Shown here: one piece after another, positions 15,153-23,791 of the stretch | Layout of the letters: every line of letters begins with the position of its first letter | How positions within the stretch are numbered: position 1 is the first letter of the stretch | Assembly (NCBI GenBank): GCA_023443765.1 | Contig: JAEZTA010000139.1 | Location: forward strand, 1-24,572 | Origin: Bacteroidota bacterium | GTDB lineage: Bacteria > Bacteroidota > Bacteroidia > Bacteroidales > Rikenellaceae | Length of the DNA stretch: 24,572 bases | Direction: 5' to 3' | Translations under genes and position numbers: made by a program | The notes under the pieces: generated by a model | What the model was told of the DNA's origin: nothing | What the model saw: the letters and a program-made list of their open reading frames with translations, nothing else | The model's database searches: none

Positions 15153-16463
15153 TTATTTCTCCGCCGTCGCGCCGCCGTCGGGATAGGTAAACGGAATGAA
15201 GCGCGTCATCAAAAAGGCCGGAATTGTGGCGAACATCACCAGGATGAAGAACCATTTATAAGTCAACGCATCGCTCAGATACCCGGAAACAGCCCCCGTA
15301 AGCATCACCGAAAGGTTCATGATGCCCGAAGCGAACGCATAATGCGCCATCTGATGCCTGCCGGGCGCTACCTGCTGCATCATGAAGAGCGTCAGCCCCA
15401 CGAATCCGAAGCCGTAACCGAAATACTCCACGACGATACCCCCGCCCACAAGCCACATGTTCGACGGCTGGAACGACGCCAGCAGGACGTAAACCGCAAA
15501 CGGGAGATTGAAAACGCAGCATAACGTGAAAAGAGTCCGTTTCAGCCCCCGGTGCGCAATATAGTAACCCGCGAGCAGGGAGCCCAACAGAAAGGCGCCG
15601 GCGCCGAAAGAGCCGTAGTAGAGACCGATCTGCTGGTTGGTAAGCCCCAATCCTCCCGCCGACGTGTCGGCTTTCAGGAACAGCGGGACAATCTTCATGA
15701 CGAAACCTTCGCCCAGACGGTACAGAATAATAAAAGCGATGTAATACCAAATATGCCGTTTGGTGAAAAAAGCCGCTATCACCTCCTTCAACTCCCGCAA
15801 GCCCTCTCCGAGCGTATGCTTTTCCGCCGCCGCGCCGCCCGAGGGCAATGCGCGGAGATGGTAGAGCCCCAACAGGACCAGCACGACGCAAAGGATCGCC
15901 AGCACGACCGACCACGACTGCACGTAGGCTCCGAATCCGCCTCCGTCCGTTGCGCCGAACCGGTTATAGAGCCAGCCGGCCAGCCAAACCAGACCGCCCG
16001 TAGCGACCAATTTCGCCAGGTTGTAGAACGCCCCCTGCCAACCGATATACTTCGCCTGATCCGAAGCGCTGAGTTCCGACATGTAGACGCCGTCGGCCGC
16101 AATGTCGTGCGTGGCTCCGCTGAAAGCGACGACGGCGAACACGGCGACAGCGATGGCAAAATAATGAGGAAGGTGGAGCGCCAGTACGGCAACCCCGAAC
16201 AGGACGCCGCTCAGCAACTGTGTCGCCACGACAAAAAATTTCTTCGTCCGATAGAGTTCCAGAAACGGGCTCCACAGGAATTTGATCGTCCAGGGCCACA
16301 TGATCAAGGAGGTCCAGAACGCAATCTGCGCGTCCGGAATTTCGAGGTCCTTGAACATGACTGCCGAAACCATGTTCAGCACGACGAACGGAAGGCCCAT
16401 CGCAAAATACAGCGTCGGAACCCACAAAAGCGGTGCGCGTCGAGAATAATGGGAAGATTGCAT
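15153..16463 (-). CDS. MFS transporter, AmpG-like
   Basis: A 436-residue inner-membrane protein with about 12 hydrophobic segments. It starts with LLWVPTLYFAMGLPFVVLNM and has FWTSLIMWPWTIKFLWSPFLE, the loop-2 region after TM2-3 of the AmpG/SLC33-type major facilitator group. The stretch ATHDIAADGVYMSEL resembles the (Q)DIxxD motif of AmpG muropeptide permeases. AmpG carries GlcNAc-anhydroMurNAc muropeptides into the cytoplasm for cell-wall recycling; here the substrate is not proven and another sugar or peptide is possible. It has its own consensus promoter at 16565-16595 and a leader of about 95 nt. It is transcribed toward the purine cluster but separated from it by the small RNA promoter. 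Confidence 0.82.
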   Translation of the reverse strand: MQSSHYSRRAPLLWVPTLYFAMGLPFVVLNMVSAVMFKDLEIPDAQIAFWTSLIMWPWTIKFLWSPFLELYRTKKFFVVATQLLSGVLFGVAVLALHLPHYFAIAVAVFAVVAFSGATHDIAADGVYMSELSASDQAKYIGWQGAFYNLAKLVATGGLVWLAGWLYNRFGATDGGGFGAYVQSWSVVLAILCVVLVLLGLYHLRALPSGGAAAEKHTLGEGLRELKEVIAAFFTKRHIWYYIAFIILYRLGEGFVMKIVPLFLKADTSAGGLGLTNQQIGLYYGSFGAGAFLLGSLLAGYYIAHRGLKRTLFTLCCVFNLPFAVYVLLASFQPSNMWLVGGGIVVEYFGYGFGFVGLTLFMMQQVAPGRHQMAHYAFASGIMNLSVMLTGAVSGYLSDALTYKWFFILVMFATIPAFLMTRFIPFTYPDGGATAEK

Positions 16464-16564
16464 AAATTATATACAGGATAAGTAAACAGAATGCTGCAAA
16501 ACGCCTTTCAACATACAAGGCAAAGTTCCTGGCCACAACGGAAAACCAGATCGATCCGAGGCTG

Positions 16565-16595
16565 CAAATGTAACCAAAACCGGCTGATTTACAAA
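16565..16595 (-). promoter_or_regulatory. Promoter of the MFS transporter gene
   Basis: On the minus strand, -33 TTTG (16592-16595), a 19-bp spacer, and -7 TACATTTG (16565-16572), a full match to TAnnTTTG. The predicted start is near 16558, about 95 nt before the MFS ATG. Confidence 0.7.
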
Positions 16596-16746
16596 ATTAC
16601 AGGGAGAAAAGTCCGGCTTTTATCCGCAGGGACAGCGATCATACAATATGTAATACAGCCTGCCCGTATTATCCGAACGCCGGTTTTCCGCATTTTAAAG
16701 ACCTACCCGTTTTATCCGCAACCGGAGAACTATTTGCGGCAAATTC

Positions 16747-16776
16747 TTCGTTTTTTCACTTTTATTACTATCTTTG
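16747..16776 (+). promoter_or_regulatory. Promoter of the ECF sigma factor gene
   Basis: The -7 box TATCTTTG (16769-16776) matches TAnnTTTG; an imperfect -33 TTCG stands at 16747-16750, 18 bp upstream, in a T-rich run. Transcription should start near 16783, giving a leader of about 170 nt that includes the G-tract hairpin. Confidence 0.6.
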
Positions 16777-16860
16777 TCCTAGATAGGAACAACGATTTCA
16801 TATCCAACAAAAGCATCCGAGAAATTGAATAATTCGGTAAATACGACATTATCAACAATT

Positions 16861-16892
16861 CCCGCCCCGATTTGTCGGGGGGGGGGATTTTT
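16861..16892 (+). promoter_or_regulatory. G10-tract hairpin in the sigma factor leader
   Basis: CCCGCCCCGA (16861-16870), loop TTTG, then TC and ten consecutive G (16877-16886), followed by ATTTTTG. The C block pairs with TCGGGG and further G, giving a very stable stem with several possible registers and a following U-run, like an intrinsic terminator. It sits between the promoter and the sigma ATG 65 nt downstream. A ten-base G run is prone to slippage, which would alter the stem rather than the reading frame. Confidence 0.5.
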
Positions 16893-16956
16893 GTAATGGG
16901 CGAATCCCAAATCAGATTCGCCGGTATTGTCGCGTATCGGGCAGACGGGACTTTAA

Positions 16957-17544
16957 ATGGCAGGCGTCAAAACAGACATCATCTCCTCCACGGAATTCGG
17001 AAAACTATTTTTCGAATTCAAACCCCGTTTTATCGCCCTGGCATACCGCTACGTCCGCGATAGGGAAACCGCCGAAGACCTGGTGTCGGACAGTTTCATG
17101 TCCTTCTGGGAAATGCACAAAAACCTGCCGGCGGACATCAATGTGCCGGCTTATATCCTCACCTCGGTCAAAAACCGCTGCCTAAATCATCTCAACGCTC
17201 AAATCCGCCACCGCAGGGCTGAACAGGACATACATTCGGCCCTGACACGCCGGCTGCATGCCGACGTGCGTTCGCTGTCAGCCTGCGATCCGGACCTGCT
17301 TTTCTCCGAAGAGATTCGCGTCATCCTGAAACAGGCAGTCCGCAAGATGCCCAAAATGACCCGCAACGTATTCCTGTTAAGCCGGAGCAGGAATATGACA
17401 TACAGCGAGATCGCCGCCGAACTGGGGATCTCCGTCAGTCATGTCAATTTCGAAATCCGCCGGGCGCTCAACCTGATGCGCTCCGAACTGAAGGATTATC
17501 TCCCGGCCGTACTGATCACCCTGCTGCTCTCGTCCAGGTGGTAA
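16957..17544 (+). CDS. ECF-family RNA polymerase sigma factor
   Basis: A 195-residue ECF sigma factor of the type common in Bacteroidetes glycan loci. Region 2 is at about 20-55 with FIALAYRYVRDRETAEDLVS and DSFMSFWE. Region 4 is at about 125-178 with a helix-turn-helix, MPKMTRNVFLLSRSRNMTYS then EIAAELGISVSHVNFEIRRA. The hydrophobic end (LPAVLITLLLSS) is usual in this group. The start is secure, because a TAA in the same frame lies directly before the ATG. It pairs with the FecR anti-sigma gene 112 nt downstream and, by family knowledge, would activate the susC/susD operon when released. Its leader holds a G10 hairpin. Confidence 0.93.
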   Translation: MAGVKTDIISSTEFGKLFFEFKPRFIALAYRYVRDRETAEDLVSDSFMSFWEMHKNLPADINVPAYILTSVKNRCLNHLNAQIRHRRAEQDIHSALTRRLHADVRSLSACDPDLLFSEEIRVILKQAVRKMPKMTRNVFLLSRSRNMTYSEIAAELGISVSHVNFEIRRALNLMRSELKDYLPAVLITLLLSSRW

Positions 17545-17625
17545 AAACGCACCCTGCAGGGCCGTCCGGAGTTCAGTTCAATCTTTTTCCCAAAAAACTG
17601 CATTTTTTACTACTTACCCCGTCCG

Positions 17626-17651
17626 CGTGTTTGTTATTACTATATAACACG
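17626..17651. promoter_or_regulatory. Inverted repeat just upstream of fecR
   Basis: CGTGTT (17626-17631) and AACACG (17646-17651), 14 nt apart, end 5 nt before the fecR ATG. It could be a binding site or an RNA stem over the start region. It is short enough to be chance. Confidence 0.3.
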
Positions 17652-17656
17652 AACAC

Positions 17657-18610
17657 ATGGACGATTTTTTATTGCAGAAATACCTGAGAAACGAGACCTC
17701 GGAAGAGGAACTCGTCGAAGTGCTCGACTGGTTGGATGCGTCAGTGGAAAATCAGCAGCATCTCGATCGGCTCGACTATATCTCCAACCTCAATATCCTG
17801 GCCGGAGAGGCGCAGCCCAGCGTACGCAGACACACCGGTTCACTTTGGAAGCGAGCGGTGCAATGGAGCGCCGGGGCCGCTGCCATGCTGCTCGTGTGTG
17901 CCGGATTGAGCCACTACCTGGCCGACAAGACCATCGAACACCGTGCCCGGGAGTTGATGGCCATCACCGCACCCAACGGACAAAGCATGTCCGTCACCCT
18001 GAGCGACGGAACAACCGTATGGCTCAACTCGGGCGCCAAACTGGAATATCCTTCGATTTTTTCCAGAAAGACACGCCGGGTCAAAATCTCGGGCGAAGCC
18101 ATGTTCGAGGTGGAACACGACGCCAGTCGTCCGTTCATCGTGGAAACATTCGCCTGTGATGCCGAGGTGCTGGGCACGAAATTCAACATCCTTGCCGATG
18201 CCCGGACCTCCAGTTTTTCGGCGGCGCTGCTCGAAGGACGGCTGAAAATCTCGAACCGCCGGATAGGCGGCGAATCCTTCATTCTCTCCCCCAACGAGCA
18301 AATCGACCTGATCGACGGACATCTCAAACTCAACCGGATAACCGATCCGGATGACTTCCGCTGGGTTGACGGGCTGATGAACCTCAACACACTGTCGTTC
18401 GGGGAGGTAATCCGCAAATTCGAGAACTATTACGGAGTCAGGATCACGATCGACAATCCCGAGGAAATCCCCGAACTCAAGTACCACGGTAAAATCCGCG
18501 TGTCGGACGGTGTGGATCATGCGCTGAAGCTGTTGCAGATAACCAATAATTTCACCTATACGCGCAACGACGAAACAAATACGATACACATAAAAATAAT
18601 TAAAATCTAA
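17657..18610 (+). CDS. FecR-family anti-sigma factor
   Basis: A 317-residue single-pass inner-membrane protein. An N-terminal cytoplasmic anti-sigma segment (1-66, starting DDFLLQKYLRNETSEEEL) precedes one membrane helix at about 68-88 (WSAGAAAMLLVCAGLSHYL). The periplasmic FecR domain follows (about 95-200) with APNGQSMSVTLSDGTTVWLN, SGAKLEYPS and GEAMFEVEHD. The C-terminal domain at about 240-316, with LNTLSFGEVIRKFENYYGV, resembles DUF4974 found in Bacteroidetes FecR proteins. It holds the upstream sigma factor until the STN domain of the SusC protein signals that ligand is bound. The 143-nt gap to susC holds no TAnnTTTG promoter, consistent with a sigma-specific promoter there, which I cannot define. 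Confidence 0.93.
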   Translation: MDDFLLQKYLRNETSEEELVEVLDWLDASVENQQHLDRLDYISNLNILAGEAQPSVRRHTGSLWKRAVQWSAGAAAMLLVCAGLSHYLADKTIEHRARELMAITAPNGQSMSVTLSDGTTVWLNSGAKLEYPSIFSRKTRRVKISGEAMFEVEHDASRPFIVETFACDAEVLGTKFNILADARTSSFSAALLEGRLKISNRRIGGESFILSPNEQIDLIDGHLKLNRITDPDDFRWVDGLMNLNTLSFGEVIRKFENYYGVRITIDNPEEIPELKYHGKIRVSDGVDHALKLLQITNNFTYTRNDETNTIHIKIIKI

Positions 18611-18753
18611 AACGACTCTATGGACTAAACCGACCTCTGCCTCAAGACACTTTTATGCCACACCGTCGTACGCTCGCGGACATGACCTTATCCGCAGACG
18701 GGAGATAAACAGTGATTCGATTGCTAACCTATTGATCTTAAATCAGCAAACTT

Positions 18754-21700
18754 ATGAAAAATTTAAGTATTAGGCAGATAAAATGCCTGATTACTCTAAT
18801 TCTTGCCGTACTCCTGTGCAGTGCGCCCGCCGTGGCCCAAACACAGAAAGTCACGGTAAAGCTCGACATGACGAATGTTCCGATGAAGACCGTCATGAAC
18901 GAAATCGAAAAGCAGACCAAGTACCTCTTCCTTTATACGGACGAAATCGACACGGAACGCATCATCTCGATCAAGGTCGATTCCAAGCCTCTCAACGAGG
19001 TGCTGCCGCTGTTGTTTAAGGACACGGACATCACCTATGAGATTACGGTTCCGAACATCGTGCTGTCGAAGCACATCGTCGCTGCAAAGCCGTCGTCCAT
19101 CTCGGGCGTTGTGAAGGATTCCGGCGGTCTGGGCATTATCGGAGCCACCGTTCTGATCAAAGGCACGACCGTCGGAACGACCACCGGCATTGACGGAGAC
19201 TTCGCCCTGACGATTCCCGCCTCGGTTGACAACCCCGAACTGGCGATCAGCTTCATCGGCTACGAAACCCGTGTCGTGCCCGTCGGTTCGCGCACGACTT
19301 TCGACATCACGCTGTCCAATTCGTCCATCGAGGTCGAGCAGGTCGTCGTTACGGCCCTGGGCATCAAACGCTCCGAAAAAGCTTTGTCGTACAACGTACA
19401 GCAGGTGAATTCCGATGCCATCACGGCCAACAAGGACGCTAACTTCATCAACTCGCTCAACGGCAAGGTGGCAGGTGTGAACATCAACGCTTCGTCGGCC
19501 GGCGTCGGCGGCGCCTCGAAGGTCATCATGCGCGGTATGAAATCCATCTCGCAGACCTCGAACGCACTTTACGTGATCGACGGCGTGCCGATGTTCACCA
19601 AAGCCCAGGAGGGCGGCACGGAGTTCAGTTCGCAGGGCACGACCGACCCGATCGCCGACATCAACCCCGAGGACATCGAGTCGATCTCCGTACTGACGGG
19701 CGCTGCGGCAGCCGCACTGTACGGTTCGGACGCAGCCAACGGCGCCATTGTCGTGACGACAAAAAAGGGACAGGCGGGGCAACTCTCCGTCACCGTGACG
19801 AGCGGCATCGAGATCATGACTCCGTTCGTTCTTCCCGAGTTTCAGAACCGGTACGGTACGGGCAACCTCCGCGTGCCGGACGGGGCCGAGCATCTGAGCT
19901 GGGGCAAAGCGCTCAACAGCGCCAACAAAATGGGTTACAATCCCCGTCAGGACTACTTCCGCACCAGCACGGCCAATAACGAGAGCGTTTCGCTTTCCGC
20001 GGGTACGGAGCGCAATCAGACCTACTTTTCGGCCGCGGCGATCAACTCCCGCGGCATCGTGCCCAATAACAGCTACGACCGCTACAACTTCACCTTCCGC
20101 AACACGACCTCTTTCCTGAACGAAAAAATGAAGCTGGACGTAGGAGCCAGCTACGTTCTGCAGGAGGACTGCAACATGATCAACCAGGGAACCTACAACA
20201 ATCCTATCGTAGGCGCCTACCTCTTCCCCCGCGGCAACGACTGGGAAGAGATCAAGATGTACGAGCGATACAATCCCGTAGACAAAATCTCCACGCAGTA
20301 CTGGCCCATCGGCGCGGCCGGAATGACCATGCAGAACCCCTACTGGGTCAACTACCGCAACCTGCGCGAAAACCGCAAGGACCGCTACATGCTCAACGCT
20401 GCGCTCTCCTACGACATCCTCGACTGGCTGAATATCTCGGGGCGTATCCGCGTCGACAATTCGCACAATACCTACACCGAGAAAGCCTACGCCTCGACGA
20501 ATACGCAGTTGACCGAATTGTCGGAGAACGGTCTTTTCGGCATCACGAAAAGCATGGACCGCCAGGTTTACGGCGACTCCCTGCTCAACATCAACAAAAC
20601 GTTCGGCGACGACTGGTCGTTGCAGGCCAACATCGGCGCTTCATTCTCGGACATGAAGAACGAAGCCATGAAGATCCGCGGTCCCATTTCCGACGGCAAA
20701 TCGGGCGAAAAGGCCGGACTGGCCAACGTATTCAACATCCAGAACCTGAGCAATTCGACCCGGACCACCCGGTCGCAGACTGGTTGGCGCGAACAGACCC
20801 AGTCGATCTTCGCGTCGGCCGAAATCGGTTACAAGGGCACGTATTACCTGACGCTGACGGGTCGTAACGACTGGCCTTCGCAGCTGGCGGGCCCGCACTC
20901 GAATTCCAAATCGTTCTTCTATCCGTCGGTCGGCGCTTCGGTCGTACTGTCGCAGATCATCGGCAACATGCCCGAGAACCTCTCCTACATCAAACTCCGC
21001 GGCTCGTTCGCTTCGGTAGGCGTATCGTTCGCACGTTACATCGCCAACCCGCTTTACGGATGGGACGAGAGCGGCCTGGGCTGGAACCTCCAAACGCAGT
21101 ACCCGGCTTTTCACCTCCAGCCCGAGCGTACCAAATCGTTCGAGGTAGGTCTTACGATGCGTTTTCTCAAACACTTCAACCTCGATCTGACCTACTACAA
21201 CTCCCGCACGCAGAACCAGACCTTCGACCCGCAGATTCCGGGCGGCTCGGGCTACTCCTCGATCATCATCCAGTCGGGTAATGTCCGCAACCGCGGTATC
21301 GAACTGGCATTGGGTTACAAGAACACCTGGAGGGACTTCACGTGGGATACGAATTACACGTTCTCGACCAACAAGAACAAAATCACCTCGCTGGCCAACA
21401 ACTGCATCAACCCGGCGACCGGCGAACAGTTCAGCATCGACCTGCTCGACATGGGCGGTCTGGGCGACGCCCGGTTCCTGCTGATGGAAGGCGGTACGCT
21501 GGGCGACCTCTATTCGCTGGTCGACCTGAAATACGACAATAACAACGCCATCTACGTCGACGAGGAGGGCAACATTCCCACCCAGTCGATCGAGGATGTG
21601 AAAAAGTTCATCAAACTGGGTTCCGTGCTGCCCGACGCCAACATGTCGTGGCGAAACGACTTCCGCTGGAAAAACCTGAATTTCGGATTCATGGTATCGG

Positions 21701-22125
21701 CGCGTCTGGGCGGCATCGTCTTCTCCCGCACACAAGCCACGCTCGACTACTTCGGCGTGTCGGAAGCTACAGCCGCAGCCCGCGACAACGGAGGAGTCAT
21801 GATCAACGGCCGCGACATGGTAGATGCAAATCTCTGGTACTCGGCAGTGGCCGGGGGCAACTCACTGCCTCAGTTCTACACCTACTCGGCGACCAACGTG
21901 CGCCTGCAGGAGGCTTCGATCGGCTACACGATCCCCCGCAAATGGCTGCGCAACGTCTGCGAAATCACCGTTTCCGTCGTAGGCCGCAACCTCTGGATGA
22001 TCTACAACAAAGCGCCGTTCGACCCCGAGTCGATCGCTACGACGGGCAACTACTATCAGGGAGTCGACTACTTCATGATGCCGTCGCTGCGGAACGTAGG
22101 ATTCAACCTCAGACTCAAATTCTAA
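18754..22125 (+). CDS. SusC/RagA-family TonB-dependent outer membrane transporter with STN domain
   Basis: A 1123-residue outer-membrane transporter that imports glycan pieces with its SusD lid, powered by TonB. Order of parts: signal peptide (1-29, ending APAVAQ); STN signalling domain (about 38-100, VPMKTVMNEIEKQTKYLFLY); carboxypeptidase-regulatory-like domain (about 112-190, ISGVVKDSGGLGIIGATVLI, GIDGDFALTIP, FIGYETRVV); VEQVVVTALGIKRSEKALSY; plug with the SusC signature NALYVIDGVPMF and GAAAAALYGSDAANGAIVVT; then a beta-barrel ending in the Phe typical of outer-membrane barrels (VGFNLRLKF). The STN domain fits control through the FecR/sigma pair upstream. It lies 13 nt before susD. Confidence 0.95.
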   Translation: MKNLSIRQIKCLITLILAVLLCSAPAVAQTQKVTVKLDMTNVPMKTVMNEIEKQTKYLFLYTDEIDTERIISIKVDSKPLNEVLPLLFKDTDITYEITVPNIVLSKHIVAAKPSSISGVVKDSGGLGIIGATVLIKGTTVGTTTGIDGDFALTIPASVDNPELAISFIGYETRVVPVGSRTTFDITLSNSSIEVEQVVVTALGIKRSEKALSYNVQQVNSDAITANKDANFINSLNGKVAGVNINASSAGVGGASKVIMRGMKSISQTSNALYVIDGVPMFTKAQEGGTEFSSQGTTDPIADINPEDIESISVLTGAAAAALYGSDAANGAIVVTTKKGQAGQLSVTVTSGIEIMTPFVLPEFQNRYGTGNLRVPDGAEHLSWGKALNSANKMGYNPRQDYFRTSTANNESVSLSAGTERNQTYFSAAAINSRGIVPNNSYDRYNFTFRNTTSFLNEKMKLDVGASYVLQEDCNMINQGTYNNPIVGAYLFPRGNDWEEIKMYERYNPVDKISTQYWPIGAAGMTMQNPYWVNYRNLRENRKDRYMLNAALSYDILDWLNISGRIRVDNSHNTYTEKAYASTNTQLTELSENGLFGITKSMDRQVYGDSLLNINKTFGDDWSLQANIGASFSDMKNEAMKIRGPISDGKSGEKAGLANVFNIQNLSNSTRTTRSQTGWREQTQSIFASAEIGYKGTYYLTLTGRNDWPSQLAGPHSNSKSFFYPSVGASVVLSQIIGNMPENLSYIKLRGSFASVGVSFARYIANPLYGWDESGLGWNLQTQYPAFHLQPERTKSFEVGLTMRFLKHFNLDLTYYNSRTQNQTFDPQIPGGSGYSSIIIQSGNVRNRGIELALGYKNTWRDFTWDTNYTFSTNKNKITSLANNCINPATGEQFSIDLLDMGGLGDARFLLMEGGTLGDLYSLVDLKYDNNNAIYVDEEGNIPTQSIEDVKKFIKLGSVLPDANMSWRNDFRWKNLNFGFMVSARLGGIVFSRTQATLDYFGVSEATAAARDNGGVMINGRDMVDANLWYSAVAGGNSLPQFYTYSATNVRLQEASIGYTIPRKWLRNVCEITVSVVGRNLWMIYNKAPFDPESIATTGNYYQGVDYFMMPSLRNVGFNLRLKF

Positions 22126-22138
22126 AGCTGCAACCGTT

Positions 22139-23764
22139 ATGAAAAATACAATTATCAAATCGGTATTTGTCCTGGCCCTCGCATGCAGCGGGGCATCGTG
22201 CACCGGCAATTACCTCGAAATAAACAGCAATCCCTACGAGGTCACCGAGGATGAGATGCAACGGAAAGGTTACGCCATCAGCTCCTATCTCAATGCCATT
22301 TTCGGAACAATCGTCTCGCCCGATGTCAACACCACGCAGTTCACCGACGCCCTGCTGGGCGGTACGCAGGGCGGTTACTTTGCCGACTCGCAGAACGGCT
22401 GGAAGACGACCATTTCCAATTACAACCCGACGAACGACTGGACACGCGTGTTCATGTACAGCGACCGGATCATCCCGGTGCTTTATAGCAACCTGATGAA
22501 GCTGAACGGCATTTCGGAGGACCCGATCGTGCTCTCCATCGCCAAAATCGCAAAAGTCTGCGCCATGAACCGCGTAACGGACGCTTACGGGCCGATTCCC
22601 TATTCGGAAATCGGAATCAGCGGCAAGATCCAGGTTCCCTACGACACGCAGGCCGACGTTTACCGACAGATGTTCGACGAGCTGGACGAAGCGATCGAGA
22701 TGCTGACGGCACACAGCAGCGAGGCCATCACGGCTTCGACCGACCCGGTTTACGAAGGCAGCGCCGAGAAGTGGTGCAAATTTGCCAACTCGATGAAACT
22801 GCGTCTGGCGATGCGTGTCGTTTACACCGACTTCACCAGTTCGAAGGGCAGGACGCCCCGGCAACTGGCCGAGGAGGCCGTCAGCAACAAGGTCGGCGTT
22901 TTCACGTCGAACAGCGACAATGCCAAACTGCCCTCCGTCGCCTTCGGCAAGGACGGCAACCCGCTGCGGGCCGCCTGCCTGTATAACCAGCCGGAAGGGT
23001 CGAATACGGGCGGCGACACCCACGCGGCAGCCGACATCATCTGCTACATGAACGGTTACGACGATCCGCGCCGCGACAAGTACTTCATCAAGTCCGAATG
23101 GGAGGACATCGACTATGTGGGCATACGCCGCGGCATCGAGATTCCTTCGCTGAACACGATCGGGCGCAAATATTCGGGCGTGAAGTTCGAGAACGACGCC
23201 GAGACGCCGCTCTACTGGATGAACGCTGCCGAAGTCGCATTCCTGAAGGCCGAGGCCAAAGCCGTCTTCGACATGAATATGGGCCCCGGAACGGCCAAAG
23301 ACTTCTACGAAGAGGGCGTTCGCCTCTCGTTCGAACAATGGGGCGTCACGGGTGTCGCCGAATACCTTGCCGGCACGACGCTCCCGCAAACTTACATCGA
23401 TCCGAACGGCGGCGCGAACAGCGACAAGAACAACAGCCTCTCCCAGCTCGGCGTCGCCTGGGACGCCAGCGCGTCGAAAGCTCAGATGCAGGAACGCATC
23501 ATCACCCAGAAATGGATCGCCAACTGGCAGCTCGGTAACGAGGCATGGGCCGACTACCGCCGTACAGGCTTCCCGCGGCTGCTTCCCGCCATGGCGAACA
23601 AGAGCAGCGTCGTCGATTCGAAACTCGGCGCCCGCCGCATGCCCTATCCCACGGAAGAGAGGACCAGCAATGCGGAAAATTACGCCAAGGCCGTGGCCTT
23701 GCTGGGCGGCAGCGACAACATGGCGACCCGCATCTGGTGGGACTGCAATCCCGACGTCAAATAA
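22139..23764 (+). CDS. SusD/RagB-family nutrient-binding outer membrane lipoprotein
   Basis: A 541-residue surface lipoprotein that forms the lid of the SusC channel and binds the glycan. The signal peptide ends in LALACSGASC; Cys21 is the more likely lipidated residue (Cys16 is the alternative). The mature start TGNYLEINSNPYEVTEDEMQ, the helical TPR-like repeats and RVTDAYGPIPYSEIG, YRQMFDELDEAIEML and FANSMKLRLAMRVVY are typical of the SusD-like_2 subgroup, as judged by resemblance. It directly follows susC (13 nt) and precedes the GH18-like lipoprotein by 27 nt, so the three are co-transcribed. Confidence 0.94.
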   Translation: MKNTIIKSVFVLALACSGASCTGNYLEINSNPYEVTEDEMQRKGYAISSYLNAIFGTIVSPDVNTTQFTDALLGGTQGGYFADSQNGWKTTISNYNPTNDWTRVFMYSDRIIPVLYSNLMKLNGISEDPIVLSIAKIAKVCAMNRVTDAYGPIPYSEIGISGKIQVPYDTQADVYRQMFDELDEAIEMLTAHSSEAITASTDPVYEGSAEKWCKFANSMKLRLAMRVVYTDFTSSKGRTPRQLAEEAVSNKVGVFTSNSDNAKLPSVAFGKDGNPLRAACLYNQPEGSNTGGDTHAAADIICYMNGYDDPRRDKYFIKSEWEDIDYVGIRRGIEIPSLNTIGRKYSGVKFENDAETPLYWMNAAEVAFLKAEAKAVFDMNMGPGTAKDFYEEGVRLSFEQWGVTGVAEYLAGTTLPQTYIDPNGGANSDKNNSLSQLGVAWDASASKAQMQERIITQKWIANWQLGNEAWADYRRTGFPRLLPAMANKSSVVDSKLGARRMPYPTEERTSNAENYAKAVALLGGSDNMATRIWWDCNPDVK

Positions 23765-23791
23765 CCGCTCACGCAGTTTAAAACGTATAAA

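Noticed and set aside
16872..17063. Upstream frame from the G tract overlapping the sigma start
   Set aside because: It runs in a different frame from the sigma gene, which has its own TAA directly before its ATG; translation is arginine-rich noise. Slippage in the G run cannot fuse it to the sigma protein.
18796..20466. 556-codon open frame opposite the susC N-terminal half
   Set aside because: Antisense shadow of SusC; no family resemblance.
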